From Eggerthella sinensis (GTDB lineage Bacteria; Actinomycetota; Coriobacteriia; Coriobacteriales; Eggerthellaceae), in assembly GCF_003339815.1 (NCBI RefSeq), contig NZ_PPTT01000032.1:1-44902 (forward strand): a DNA stretch of 44,902 nt, written 5' to 3'. The notes below the pieces were generated by a model. That model was given only the letters and a program-made list of their open reading frames with translations, was not told the DNA's origin and ran no database searches. Made by a program: the position numbers and the translations under genes. The stretch's first letter is position 1. Every line of letters begins with the position of its first letter. Positions 1-10,792 of this stretch are shown piece after piece.

Positions 1-63
1 CAAGCCCCCCGCGCAAAACCCCGCAAGTCTTCCGCAGGCCCTCCGCGCAAAACCCGCGTGGAA

Positions 64-79
64 TGTTTCACGTGAAACA
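64..79. promoter_or_regulatory. parS: parS-like ParB-binding palindrome, copy 1
   Basis: TGTTTCACGTGAAACA is a perfect 16-bp palindrome and equals the conserved bacterial parS consensus bound by ParB for chromosome segregation. It lies between the window edge and the pcrA promoter. parS sites usually cluster near the replication origin, so this suggests, but does not prove, an origin-proximal position. Confidence 0.8.
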
Positions 80-88
80 TTTGTTCGG

Positions 89-115
89 GAACATCTGTGC
101 GGTTTCTGCTATACT
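89..115 (+). promoter_or_regulatory. pcrA promoter, extended -10, leaderless type, with LexA-like box
   Basis: TATACT at 110-115 is preceded by TGC, giving an extended -10. The ATG at 122 lies exactly where transcription should start and there is no Shine-Dalgarno, so the mRNA is probably leaderless. GAACATCTGTGC at 89-100 resembles the GAAC-N4-GTTC SOS box with one mismatch. The uvrC promoter has nearly the same arrangement. Confidence 0.6.
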
Positions 116-121
116 GTCCTC

Positions 122-2323
122 ATGGAACAGATAATCGATACACCTGCGGAAAATCAGCCCGGCCTTCCCGGGGACGCTGCGCCGCGCCTAAACGCGGCGC
201 AGCGCGAGGCCGTCGAAACGACGGAGGGCTACGTGCGCGTGATAGCCGGCGCGGGCACCGGCAAGACGCGGGCGCTCACCGAGCGGTTCGCCTACCTCGT
301 GAACGAGCTGGGCATCATGCCGGGCAACATCCTGTGCGCCACGTTCACGAACAAGGCGGCCGGCGAGATGCGCCGGCGCATCCGGCGGCTGACGGGCGAC
401 AACGACACCGGCTACATCAACACCTTCCACGGCTTCTGCGTCTCGGTGCTGCAGGAGGACGGTCACGCGCTGCAGTACCCGAAGAGCTTCCTCGTGCTCG
501 ACAACGCCGATATCGACGCCATGCTCCAGATCATCTACGAGGAGCGCGGCCTCACGCTGCGCGACATGACCTTCGCGAAGGCCCGCGATATGATCGAGAT
601 CATGAAGCTGAAGGAGCGTCCCGACTACTACCGCGGCATGCTGGCTATGCCGCTCGAGGACCTGCACCGGGCCTACCTTGAGGCCGTAGAAGCGCGCGAC
701 ATCATCTTCAACGGCTACCTCTACCAGGAGAAGAAGTGCTTCGGCCTGGATTACAACGACCTCATCGTGTTCACGCTGCACCTGTTCGAGCAGCACCCCG
801 ACATCCGGCTGAAGTGGCAGAAGCGGCTCGAGTACCTCATGGTGGACGAGTTCCAGGATATCGACGGTTTGCAGCACGAGCTCATGGAGGTGCTGTCCGG
901 CTACCACAAGAACCTCTTCGTGGTGGGCGACCCCGACCAGACCATCTACACGTGGCGCGGCGCCGACGTGCGCTACCTGCTCGACTTCGACCGGCGCTTC
1001 CCCGGAACGCGCACGGTCATGATGCTGGAAAACTACCGCTCGGTGCCGCGCGTCATCGCCGTGGCGAACTCGCTCATCGAGAAGAACCGCGAGCGCATGC
1101 CCAAACGGCTCGAGCCCGTCCGCACCGTCCAGGGGCCCACGGTGTGGCATCACGCGAAGAGCGCAGCCGACGAGGCGTCGTGGATCGCCCAGGGCGTGCT
1201 CGCGCTGCACGGCGAGGGCGTGGCGTTTCGCGACATGGCCGTGCTCTACCGCGCCCACTACGCATCGCGGCCGGTGGAGGAGGCGCTGCTGCGCGCGGAG
1301 GTGCCGCACGCGGTGTACAGCGGCGTGCCGTTCTTCGCCCGCCGCGAGATCAAGGACGCGCTGGCGTACCTGCGGCTCATCGCCTTCCGCGACGACCTCG
1401 ACTTCGCGCGCGTTGCGAACGCGCCGAAGCGCAACCTGGGGCAGCGCCGCATGGCGTTTCTGCGGGAGCAGGCCGACGAGCGGGGGTGCAGCCTGTACGA
1501 GGCCCTCGCGCTCACGGTGGACGACGACCTGTTCAAGCGCACGAAAGCGCGCCAGCTGCTCGATCTGGTCGAGCGCTTCCGCTCGTCGTACGAGGGGCGG
1601 CCGGTGTCGGAAGTGCTTGCCGCCGTGCTCTCGGAAAGCAGCTACGAGCGCGCGCTGCGCACCGAGGGCAGTCAGGAGCGGCTCGACAACCTGGCCGAGC
1701 TCAAGCAGTCCGTCTACGAGTTCGAAACGACGTGCGGGGAAGAGGTGACCCTCGAGCACTACCTGGCCCACGTGGCCCTGTTCTCGAACGCCGACGCGAT
1801 GGACGACACGCAGGACAAGGTGCGTCTCATGACCATCCACGCCGCGAAGGGCCTCGAATTCCGGCACGTGTTCCTCTGCTCGCTCTCCGAAGGCGTGCTG
1901 CCGTCCCGCAAGACGAGCACGCTGCAGGGCATGGAGGAGGAGCGCCGCCTCGCGTTCGTGGCCATGACGCGCGCCCGCGACGGGCTGTACCTCACCGAGG
2001 CCGAGGGCCGCGGTCACGAGGGCGCGCCGCGCTACCCCTCGCGCTTCCTGCTCGACATCGACCCGGCGGCGCTCGAGTTCTCCAACAAGCCCGACGACGG
2101 TCGGCTGGACGATGCGCGCTCGGCCTACGCCCTCGTCGACCGCTGGATCGCCGACCTCGTGCGCGACGCGCGCTTCGCCGTGGGCGACCGGGTGGCGCAT
2201 GCGGTGTTCGGCACGGGGCGCGTGGAAGCCGTCGACACCGAGAAGCGCGCCTACGAAGTGCGCTTCGACACCCTGGACACCCCTCGAACCATCTCCTTCA
2301 AAGCCACCCTGACCGAGGCCTAG
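122..2323 (+). CDS. pcrA: ATP-dependent DNA helicase, UvrD/PcrA type
   Basis: Superfamily 1A 3'-5' DNA helicase of 733 residues, acting in nucleotide excision repair, replication restart and displacement of RecA or stalled polymerase. Walker A GAGTGKT lies at about residues 43-49, the Walker B-type DEFQ at about 242-245, then GDPDQTIYTWRGA (motif III/IV region) and HAAKGLEF (motif V) further on. The C-terminus (about 685-733) holds a small Tudor-like domain (VGDRVAHAVFGTGRV), typical of PcrA/UvrD. The ATG is chosen because it sits 7 nt after the last base of the -10 element. It is the first gene here and is followed by uvrC, a partner in excision repair, but the two have separate promoters. 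Length is normal for the family. PcrA versus UvrD naming is a convention; the fold assignment is secure. Confidence 0.95.
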   Translation: MEQIIDTPAENQPGLPGDAAPRLNAAQREAVETTEGYVRVIAGAGTGKTRALTERFAYLVNELGIMPGNILCATFTNKAAGEMRRRIRRLTGDNDTGYINTFHGFCVSVLQEDGHALQYPKSFLVLDNADIDAMLQIIYEERGLTLRDMTFAKARDMIEIMKLKERPDYYRGMLAMPLEDLHRAYLEAVEARDIIFNGYLYQEKKCFGLDYNDLIVFTLHLFEQHPDIRLKWQKRLEYLMVDEFQDIDGLQHELMEVLSGYHKNLFVVGDPDQTIYTWRGADVRYLLDFDRRFPGTRTVMMLENYRSVPRVIAVANSLIEKNRERMPKRLEPVRTVQGPTVWHHAKSAADEASWIAQGVLALHGEGVAFRDMAVLYRAHYASRPVEEALLRAEVPHAVYSGVPFFARREIKDALAYLRLIAFRDDLDFARVANAPKRNLGQRRMAFLREQADERGCSLYEALALTVDDDLFKRTKARQLLDLVERFRSSYEGRPVSEVLAAVLSESSYERALRTEGSQERLDNLAELKQSVYEFETTCGEEVTLEHYLAHVALFSNADAMDDTQDKVRLMTIHAAKGLEFRHVFLCSLSEGVLPSRKTSTLQGMEEERRLAFVAMTRARDGLYLTEAEGRGHEGAPRYPSRFLLDIDPAALEFSNKPDDGRLDDARSAYALVDRWIADLVRDARFAVGDRVAHAVFGTGRVEAVDTEKRAYEVRFDTLDTPRTISFKATLTEA

Positions 2324-2342
2324 GTCCGCACAGGCCCCAACG

Positions 2343-2366
2343 CACATGTTTCACGTGAAACATGTG
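2343..2366. promoter_or_regulatory. parS: parS-like palindrome, copy 2, 24-bp perfect
   Basis: A second TGTTTCACGTGAAACA core at 2347-2362 sits inside a 24-bp perfect palindrome, between the pcrA stop and the uvrC promoter. It is 2283 bp from copy 1. Two intergenic copies this close argue for real ParB sites rather than chance. Confidence 0.82.
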
Positions 2367-2447
2367 TTCGCGATTCGCGGATGCCCGCGTGCGCTGGCTT
2401 TCCGTCTGCGCTTTTGCAAACCGCGTGGAGCGCGGGGGCGGCAAGGG

Positions 2448-2472
2448 GAACGCCTGTGCGGTTTGCTATACT
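2448..2472 (+). promoter_or_regulatory. uvrC promoter, extended -10, leaderless type, with LexA-like box
   Basis: GAACGCCTGTGC at 2448-2459 is followed by GCGGTTT and the extended -10 TGC-TATACT (-10 at 2467-2472). The ATG at 2479 begins 7 nt after the last -10 base, the same geometry as at pcrA, with no Shine-Dalgarno. The two promoters match almost base for base from the GAAC box to the start codon. Confidence 0.6.
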
Positions 2473-2478
2473 GACGGC

Positions 2479-4770
2479 ATGGACGATCTCAACAACACCA
2501 CCTACGGCCCCGACGCATTCGACGACGCATTCGACGACGACGCCGCCCCCGCCGATGCGGGCGGCGTCGAGCGCCTGACGGGCGACGCCTGCCTCGAAGC
2601 CGGCACGTCGCGCGACGAGGACCTGCTCGAGCGCGAGGGCCGCCATCGCCCGACGCTCGAACGCGCCGCGCGCGAGCACGACGCCGAGGTCGCGATGGCC
2701 GCCTCGGGCCAGCGCGCCAAGCTCGATCGCATCAAGCAGGAGCTCAACAGCGTGCCCACGCTGCCGGGCGTGTACCTGTGGAAGGACAAGTCCGGCCAGG
2801 TCATCTACGTCGGCAAGGCGAAGCAGCTGCGCGCCCGCATGCGCCAGTACGTGAACTACCAGGACGAGCGCGCGAAGATTCCCCTGCTCGTCGACCAGAT
2901 CGACAGCTTCGACTACATCGTGGTGGAGAACGAGCACGAGTCGCTCGTGCTCGAGAAGAACCTCATCAACCAGCATGCGCCGTTCTTCAACGCCGACTTC
3001 AAGGACGACAAGTCCTATCCCTTCATCGCGCTCACGAAGGGCGACGTGTTCCCCGCCATCAAGTACACGCGCGAGAAGCACCGCCCCGACACCAAGTACT
3101 TCGGCCCCTACACCGACAGCCGCGCCGCCCGCGACATGGTGGACATCGCGCGCCGCGTGGTGCCGCTGTGCGCCACGTCGTGCGCCGACTGGCGCGGGCT
3201 CAAGCGCCGCCTCGAGAAGGACCCGCTCGCGTTGCTCGCGCGCGACGCGCGCCCGTGCTTCGACGCGCACGTGGGCCTCGGCCCCGGCGCGTGCTGCGGC
3301 GCCATCACGCCCGAAGAATACAAGACGAACGTCAAACGCATCGAGCGCTTCCTGTCGGGCCAGCACCGCGAGTTCATCGACGAGCTGCAGGCCGAGATGC
3401 AGGAGGCCGCCTCCGAGCTCGACTTCGAGCGCGCCGCGCGCATGAAGGCGCGCATCGATACCATCAACAGCCTCACCGACCGCCAGCACGCCGTGTCCAC
3501 GCGCAACCTCGACGCCGACGTCGTGGGCCTGTTCCGCGAAGAGACGGTGGCGGGCGTGCACGTGTTCATGGTGCGCGAGGGCCGCATCATCAACTCCAAC
3601 GAGTTCGTGCTCGACCGCGGCAAGGACGTGCCCGACGACGACCTCCTGCACATGTTCCTGCTGCGCTACTACGACGCCACCACGTCCATCCCGCACGAGG
3701 TGATCCTGCGCGACGAGCCCGAGGACCGGGCCGCCATGGAGGAGTGGCTCACGAGCAAGCTGGCCAGCCCGCACGGCGCGAAGGTGCGCATCACCGCGCC
3801 GCTCAAGGGCGAGAAGGCTGAGCTCGTGGGCATGGCCGAGACGAACGCGAAGCACACGCTCATGCGCTACAAGGTGCGCACGAACTACGACGACAAGCGC
3901 ATCAACAACGCGCTGCTGCAGCTGGAAAGCGCGCTCGCCCTCGACGAGCCGCCCATGCGCATCGAGTGCTTCGACATCTCCACCATCCACGGCTCCTACA
4001 CGGTGGCCTCGATGGTGGTGTTCACGAACGGCAAGCCCGACAAGAACCAGTACCGTCGCTTCAAGATCAAAACGCCGCTCGACGAGGCGAACGACTTCCT
4101 GTCCATGCAGGAGGTGATGAGCCGCCGCTACGCGCCCCAGCGCATGGCCGACGAGCGCTTCGGCAGCAAGCCCGACCTCATCATCCTCGACGGCGGCAAG
4201 CCGCAGCTGTCCGCGGCGCTCGAGATGTTCGACCAGATGGGCATCGACGACATCGCCATGTGCGGCCTCGCCAAGCGCGACGAGGAACTGTTCGTGCCCT
4301 GGCAGGACACGGGTCCCATCGTGCTGCCCAGCGGCTCGGCCTCGCTCTACCTCGTGAAGCAGGTGCGCGACGAGGCGCACCGGTTCGCCATCACGTTCCA
4401 CCGCGAGCTGCGCGGCAAGGGCATGACGGCCTCCATCCTCGACGACGTGACGGGCATGGGGCCGGTGCGCAAGAAGGCGCTGCTCAAGGCGTTCAAGTCG
4501 TTCAGGAACCTCAAGGCCGCCACGCTCGAGGACATCAAAGAGGCGCGCGTCGTGCCCGACGAGGTGGCCGAGGAGCTTTACCGCGTGTTGCAGCAGTATA
4601 ATAGGGAGCGAAAAGACGAGCGCGTCGTGGGCGGCGAGGCCGATACGGCCGACGAGGCCCTGTGCCCGCCTGCGGGCGAGGGCCCGGCGGCGGCGACGTC
4701 CGCGGTGGTGGACGCCGCGGTGGAAGCGGCCGTGCAGGGCCGCGACGCGCGTACGGATACGGAAGGATGA
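2479..4770 (+). CDS. uvrC: Excinuclease ABC subunit C with acidic N-terminal extension
   Basis: UvrC makes the dual incisions of nucleotide excision repair after UvrAB finds the lesion. The 763 residues contain the GIY-YIG nuclease domain (PGVYLWKDKSGQVIYVGKAKQ, about 95-115), the UVR domain that contacts UvrB (about 300-335, ELDFERAARMKARID), the RNase H-like second nuclease domain (ECFDISTIHGS, then DLIILDGGKPQ) and a C-terminal helix-hairpin-helix (about 655-700). Most UvrC proteins start about 10 residues before the PGVY motif; this one has about 80 extra, mostly acidic residues, plus a low-complexity tail of about 55. A start at 2695 would give the usual length, but the leaderless promoter supports 2479. 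Its stop overlaps the region just before the rapZ start, so uvrC-rapZ-yvcK-whiA probably form one transcript. Confidence 0.94.
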   Translation: MDDLNNTTYGPDAFDDAFDDDAAPADAGGVERLTGDACLEAGTSRDEDLLEREGRHRPTLERAAREHDAEVAMAASGQRAKLDRIKQELNSVPTLPGVYLWKDKSGQVIYVGKAKQLRARMRQYVNYQDERAKIPLLVDQIDSFDYIVVENEHESLVLEKNLINQHAPFFNADFKDDKSYPFIALTKGDVFPAIKYTREKHRPDTKYFGPYTDSRAARDMVDIARRVVPLCATSCADWRGLKRRLEKDPLALLARDARPCFDAHVGLGPGACCGAITPEEYKTNVKRIERFLSGQHREFIDELQAEMQEAASELDFERAARMKARIDTINSLTDRQHAVSTRNLDADVVGLFREETVAGVHVFMVREGRIINSNEFVLDRGKDVPDDDLLHMFLLRYYDATTSIPHEVILRDEPEDRAAMEEWLTSKLASPHGAKVRITAPLKGEKAELVGMAETNAKHTLMRYKVRTNYDDKRINNALLQLESALALDEPPMRIECFDISTIHGSYTVASMVVFTNGKPDKNQYRRFKIKTPLDEANDFLSMQEVMSRRYAPQRMADERFGSKPDLIILDGGKPQLSAALEMFDQMGIDDIAMCGLAKRDEELFVPWQDTGPIVLPSGSASLYLVKQVRDEAHRFAITFHRELRGKGMTASILDDVTGMGPVRKKALLKAFKSFRNLKAATLEDIKEARVVPDEVAEELYRVLQQYNRERKDERVVGGEADTADEALCPPAGEGPAAATSAVVDAAVEAAVQGRDARTDTEG

Positions 4771-4775
4771 ACGCC

Positions 4776-5738
4776 ATGAGCGAAGAAGAGCGAACGGTGG
4801 AGGCAACTGCCGACTTGCAGCACATGCCCGAGCTGGTCATCGTCACCGGCATGAGCGGCGCGGGCCGCACCGAGGCCATGCACTCGTTCGAGGACCTCGG
4901 GTACTTCTGCGTGGACAACCTGCCGTCGAGCTTGATCGGCAACCTGCTTGAGCTCACCGGCATGCCGGGGCAGCCCGACGAGAAGCGCCGCCTCGCCGTG
5001 GTGTGCGACGCGCGCAACCGCGACTTCTTCACGAGCCTCACCGGAGAGCTCAAGAAGCTCGGGCAGCTGGGCATCGACTACCGCATCCTGTTCCTGGACG
5101 CCGCCGACGAGAAGCTCATCGCGCGCTACAAGTCGAGCCGCCGCCGCCATCCGCTGTGCGCCGACGGCGCGTCCATCGCGCAGGGCATCGACCGCGAGCG
5201 CGACCTGCTGTTCGAGGTGCGCGAGAACGCCCATCACGTCATCGACACCACCTCCATGCTGCCGCCGCAGCTGCGCGCCACCATCCGCTCGCTGTTCGCG
5301 CCGGGCGAGGAGCGCACGGGGCTGTCCGTCACCGTGTACTCGTTCGGCTTCAAGCACGGCGCGCCCCTCGACGCGGACCTCGTCATGGACGTGCGCTTCC
5401 TGCCGAACCCCTACTACGAGCCGCAGCTGCGCGCCCTCACCGGCCTCGACAAGCCGGTGAGCGACTTCGTGCTGTACCGCCCCGAAACCGAGGAGTTCCA
5501 GGAGAAGTGGCGCGGGCTGCTCGACTGCGTCATGCCCGGCTACGTGGCCGAGGGCAAGCAGCAGCTGGCCATCGCCGTGGGATGCACGGGCGGCCAGCAC
5601 CGCAGCGTGGCGTTGGCCGAGTCCACCGCCGACTACCTCAAGGCGAAGGGCTATCGCGTGAGCATCGCGCACCGCGACCTCTCGCTCGCCGAAGGGGCGG
5701 ACGGGTCTGCGGACGCGCGCGCCGCCGCCGGCCGTTAG
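4776..5738 (+). CDS. rapZ: RapZ/YvcJ-family nucleotide-binding protein
   Basis: P-loop protein of 320 residues in the RapZ/YvcJ family. In E. coli RapZ is an RNase adaptor controlling GlmS through small RNAs; in Gram-positive bacteria it binds and hydrolyses ATP/GTP and its target is unclear. The Walker A is GMSGAGRT (about 25-32), with arginine where many homologues have lysine; the arginine form is the one I know from actinobacterial members. LGYFCVDNLP follows, and the C-terminal domain has the family signatures SFGFKHG, DVRFLPNPYY and GCTGGQHRSV. An ATG at 4767 overlaps the uvrC stop, but GGAAGGA at 4761-4767 is correctly spaced only for 4776. The conserved rapZ-yvcK-whiA neighbourhood follows. 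Confidence 0.92.
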   Translation: MSEEERTVEATADLQHMPELVIVTGMSGAGRTEAMHSFEDLGYFCVDNLPSSLIGNLLELTGMPGQPDEKRRLAVVCDARNRDFFTSLTGELKKLGQLGIDYRILFLDAADEKLIARYKSSRRRHPLCADGASIAQGIDRERDLLFEVRENAHHVIDTTSMLPPQLRATIRSLFAPGEERTGLSVTVYSFGFKHGAPLDADLVMDVRFLPNPYYEPQLRALTGLDKPVSDFVLYRPETEEFQEKWRGLLDCVMPGYVAEGKQQLAIAVGCTGGQHRSVALAESTADYLKAKGYRVSIAHRDLSLAEGADGSADARAAAGR

Positions 5739-5748
5739 GGGAGGACCC

Positions 5749-6873
5749 ATGGCCACCCATCCCTTCTCGCACGACCCGTCGGCCACGGCCGCGTTCGCCG
5801 CGCTCACCGCGAGCGAGCCGGTGGTGGCGCGCGACGAGCGCCTGCGCGTCGTCGTCATCGGCGGCGGCACGGGCGCGCCCGTGTCCATCCGCACGCTTCT
5901 GTCCATGGGGCTCGAGACGAGCGCCGTCGTGGCTATGGCCGACGACGGCGGCTCCACCGGCATCCTGCGCGAAGAGGCCGACGTCACGCCGCCCGGCGAC
6001 GTGCGCAAGTGCATCGCCGCCATGGCCGCGAACGCCAACGACCCGCTGACCAAGGCGTTCAAGTACCGCTTCTCGTTCGCGCGCAACCATACGCTGGGCA
6101 ACCTCATGCTGTCCGCGCTCGAGGACGCGGCCGGCTCGTTTCCCGAGGCCATCTCCATCTGCGAGCGCCTGCTCGACGCGCGGGGGCACGTGTACCCCTC
6201 CACGCTCGACCGCGTGACGCTCGTCGCGCGCACGCGCGACGGCCGCTCCCTCGAGGGGCAGGCCGTGGCGTGCCATTCGCGCACCGCGCTCGAAACGGTG
6301 GGGCTGCGCTCGGCGCACCAGGTGGTGCCCTACCTTCCCGCGCTCGACGCCATCCGCGCCGCCGACCTCATCGTGCTCGGCCCCGGCTCGCTGTTCACCT
6401 CCATCGTGCCGAACCTGCTCGTGCCCGGCGTGATCGAGGCCATCCGCGCATCGAAGGGCTCCACGCTGTTCGTGTGCTCGCTCGCCGACATGCAGGGCGA
6501 GACCTGGGGCCTCACCGCCCGCGAGCACGTCGAGGCGCTCATGGACCACGGCATGCGCGGGCTCATCGACTACATGCTCGTGCACACGCCGGTCACGCTT
6601 CGTCCCGACAGCCCTGCGACGGGCCTGTTCAGCGCCGTGACGGGCGCCGAGTCCGAGCACGCGTCCACCGCCGACCTCGACGACCTCGTGCTGGGCGGCC
6701 GCATCCGTCCCGTGCGCGTGTGCTACCAGGACGTCAAGGCCATCCAGGCGCAGGGGCCCGTGGTGATCGCGCGCAACCTCGTGGACCCGCTCCATCCCAC
6801 CTGGCACGATCCGGCCGCTTTGCGCGATGCGTTTGCGGGGGTGTTGAAGCTATGTCGTTCACGGCGGAGGTAA
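5749..6873 (+). CDS. yvcK: YvcK/CofD-like gluconeogenesis factor
   Basis: 374-residue protein of the CofD/YvcK fold. In Bacillus and mycobacteria YvcK (CuvA) binds UDP-sugars and is needed for growth on gluconeogenic carbon and for normal cell wall; no enzyme activity is firmly assigned. The nucleotide-binding glycine-rich motif IGGGTGA is at about 37-43 and MADDGGSTG at about 64-72, then PPGDVRKC and NHTLGNLML. The C-terminal half has LGPGSLFTSI. A 30-residue N-terminal leader precedes the fold. The start at 5749 has GGGGAGGA upstream. The 3' end overlaps whiA by 22 bp, which implies translational coupling. Confidence 0.93.
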   Translation: MATHPFSHDPSATAAFAALTASEPVVARDERLRVVVIGGGTGAPVSIRTLLSMGLETSAVVAMADDGGSTGILREEADVTPPGDVRKCIAAMAANANDPLTKAFKYRFSFARNHTLGNLMLSALEDAAGSFPEAISICERLLDARGHVYPSTLDRVTLVARTRDGRSLEGQAVACHSRTALETVGLRSAHQVVPYLPALDAIRAADLIVLGPGSLFTSIVPNLLVPGVIEAIRASKGSTLFVCSLADMQGETWGLTAREHVEALMDHGMRGLIDYMLVHTPVTLRPDSPATGLFSAVTGAESEHASTADLDDLVLGGRIRPVRVCYQDVKAIQAQGPVVIARNLVDPLHPTWHDPAALRDAFAGVLKLCRSRRR

Positions 6874-7784
6874 AGGACGAGCTTGCCCGCGTCCCTCCCG
6901 TGTGCTCGCACTGCGAGAAGGCCACGCTCGCGGCGCTCGTGCGCATCGAGGGCACGCTGTTCTTCAGCGGTCAGGGCAAGTACCGCATCGAGATCGCAAC
7001 CGACGTGCCCAGCGTGGCGCGCCTCATCATCAAGCTGCTGCACGAGCTGTACCACCTCGAGACGAACCTCACGGTGCGCCGCAGCGTGCTGCACAAGACG
7101 CCGAACTACCTCATCGAGGTGCCCTCGCAGCCGCGTCTCGCGCCGGCGCTCGTGGACATGGGCGTGCTCTCGGCCGAAGGCGGCCTCGAGATGGGGCTCA
7201 AGCCCGACCTCGTGGAGAAGCAGTGCTGCACGGCGGCCTACCTGCGCGGCGCGTTTCTGGGCAGCGGCTTCGTGTCCGACCCGCGCGGCGACTTCCACTT
7301 CGAGATCACCGTGGAGAACGAGGACTTGGCCGAGGGCCTCGTCGACCTGCTCGAGCGCAAGGACATCCACGCGCGCGTCATGCAGCGCCGCAGCTCCTAC
7401 ATGGTGTACCTCAAAAGCGGCAGCGCCATCCTCGAGTTCCTCGCGTTCGCCGGCGCGCACCAAAGCGCGCTCGCCATGGAGAACGCGCGCGTCATCAAGA
7501 GCGTGCGCAACGACGTGAACCGCATGACGAACGCCGAGGTGGCGAACCAGGCGAAGGCGGCGAACGCGTCGGTCGACCAGCTGTTCGCCATCCGCGTGGT
7601 GCTCGAGGCGCACGGCATGGAGAACCTGCCGCCCGCGCTGCAGGACTTCATCAAGCTGCGCGTGACCTATCCCGACGCCACGCTCAAGGAGCTCGGGGAG
7701 CGCGCGAACCCGCCGCTGTCGAAGTCGGCCGTGTACCATCGCGTGCGCCGTATCGAGCAGATGGCGAAGGAAGCGCAGGGCTGA
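6852..7784 (+). CDS. whiA: WhiA, LAGLIDADG-like and HTH DNA-binding regulator
   Basis: 310 residues. WhiA is a sporulation and cell-division regulator in Streptomyces and a nucleoid-associated protein linked to division in non-sporulating Gram-positives. The N-terminal SFTAEVKDELAR and SHCEKATLAAL, the central LAGLIDADG-derived fold (TAAYLRGAFLGSGFVSDP) and the C-terminal helix-turn-helix (YPDATLKELGERANPPLSKSAV) are all visible. The catalytic acids of homing endonucleases are not retained as such, as expected for WhiA. It starts inside the end of yvcK and ends 15 bp from the convergent thioesterase gene; I see no strong terminator in that gap. Confidence 0.94.
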   Translation: MSFTAEVKDELARVPPVCSHCEKATLAALVRIEGTLFFSGQGKYRIEIATDVPSVARLIIKLLHELYHLETNLTVRRSVLHKTPNYLIEVPSQPRLAPALVDMGVLSAEGGLEMGLKPDLVEKQCCTAAYLRGAFLGSGFVSDPRGDFHFEITVENEDLAEGLVDLLERKDIHARVMQRRSSYMVYLKSGSAILEFLAFAGAHQSALAMENARVIKSVRNDVNRMTNAEVANQAKAANASVDQLFAIRVVLEAHGMENLPPALQDFIKLRVTYPDATLKELGERANPPLSKSAVYHRVRRIEQMAKEAQG

Positions 7785-7799
7785 CGCGCAGCGGATGCG

Positions 7800-8213
7800 C
7801 TAGCCTTCGAGCGGCCCCAGGAAGAACATCGTGAACGTGGACTCGGCCACGAGCTTGCCGCGCTCGTCGACGATGGTGCAGTGCGCCACCGACGTGCTGC
7901 GGCCCTTGTGCGCGGTGTCGGCGCTCACGGTGAGGCGCTGCGGGCCCACGGCGCGGATGAAGTTCGTCGCGCAGGTGATGGCCACGTTGCTCTCGCCGTA
8001 GGCGTACGTCGCCATGCCGGCGGCGATTTCCAGCATGGTGGACACGAAGCCGCCGTGGATGCAGCCGTGGTAGTTCAGCACGTTGTCCGGCACGTCGATC
8101 TCGTAGCGCACGCTGCCCGGCGCCGAGGCGAGGATGCGGATGCTCTCGAGCTCCTTTTGCGCCGGCACGTTGCCCATCAGCTTCTCCACGGTTTCCTGCG
8201 GTACTGCTTCCAT
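7800..8213 (-). CDS. PaaI-type hotdog-fold acyl-CoA thioesterase
   Basis: 137-residue single hotdog domain. The HGGFVSTMLEIAAG segment is the PaaI/YbgC-like signature, in which the HGG turn and the following acidic residue bind and hydrolyse acyl-CoA thioesters. The rest (CATNFIRAVGPQRLTVSADTAHKGRSTSVAHCTI, then a C-terminal STFTMFFLG strand) matches the family pattern. AGGAGC precedes the ATG. It is convergent with whiA and divergent from gap, so it stands alone. The substrate cannot be told from sequence; a general thioester-salvage role is most likely. Confidence 0.8.
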   Translation of the reverse strand: MEAVPQETVEKLMGNVPAQKELESIRILASAPGSVRYEIDVPDNVLNYHGCIHGGFVSTMLEIAAGMATYAYGESNVAITCATNFIRAVGPQRLTVSADTAHKGRSTSVAHCTIVDERGKLVAESTFTMFFLGPLEG

Positions 8214-8422
8214 GCTGCTCCTTCGGTCGGACGGGCGTCTACGGGCACCTTACCGTAGCCGTCGGGCGCGCAACACGGACGGATCGCGCGAACTGACCGA
8301 GGGCGAGGGACGTGCGTGCTGCTCTGCGGCGCGCATCGGGCGCGAAACCCCTCGGCGAGCGGTGAGAAATATCTGCGAATGGGCTGCTCGGTTGCTTTTT
8401 TTATCGGGTGCTCAGATAAGAC

Positions 8423-8452
8423 TTGCCCCATCCCGGCGGCTACCGCTATGAT
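8423..8452 (+). promoter_or_regulatory. gap promoter
   Basis: TTGCCC at 8423-8428 and TATGAT at 8447-8452, spaced 18 nt, give a sigma-70 type promoter. The transcript would have a leader of about 40 nt ending in the GAAAGGGG ribosome binding site before the ATG at 8500. Confidence 0.6.
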
Positions 8453-8487
8453 CGAGGCGTTCCTGCAATCTTAATGCGAGTATCTGA

Positions 8488-9501
<1,014 letters not shown>

Positions 9502-9514
9502 CCGTATTTCTTGC

Positions 9515-9545
9515 AAGCGAGCCTGTCGATTCGGCAGGCTCGCTT
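9515..9545 (+). terminator. Hairpin between gap and pgk
   Basis: Perfect 11-bp inverted repeat AAGCGAGCCTG / CAGGCTCGCTT with a 9-nt loop, followed by only short T runs. It may be a partial terminator or an mRNA-stabilising 3' structure that lets gap be expressed above pgk. Confidence 0.6.
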
Positions 9546-9567
9546 CGCGTTTGGATAGGAGGGCCCC

Positions 9568-10752
<1,185 letters not shown>

Positions 10753-10760
10753 CCCTCGCG

Positions 10761-10792
10761 CCCTCCCGCCACGCCCCCATGGCGCGGGAGGG
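10761..10792 (+). terminator. Hairpin after pgk
   Basis: Inverted repeat CCCTCCCGC / GCGGGAGGG (9 bp) just after the pgk stop, with no T tract. It is a probable transcript end or processing structure. Confidence 0.45.

Noticed and set aside
9-55. CCGCGCAAAACCC direct repeat (9-21 and 43-55) near the window start
   Set aside because: Only two short copies at the window edge; no adjacent gene or spacing rule gives them meaning.
188-2347. Long minus-strand open frame of 719 codons opposite pcrA
   Set aside because: It is a GC-skew shadow of the real gene: composition is Val/His/Arg/Gly-rich, with no domains and no ribosome binding site. The same applies to the long frames opposite uvrC, the flavoprotein, napA and others.
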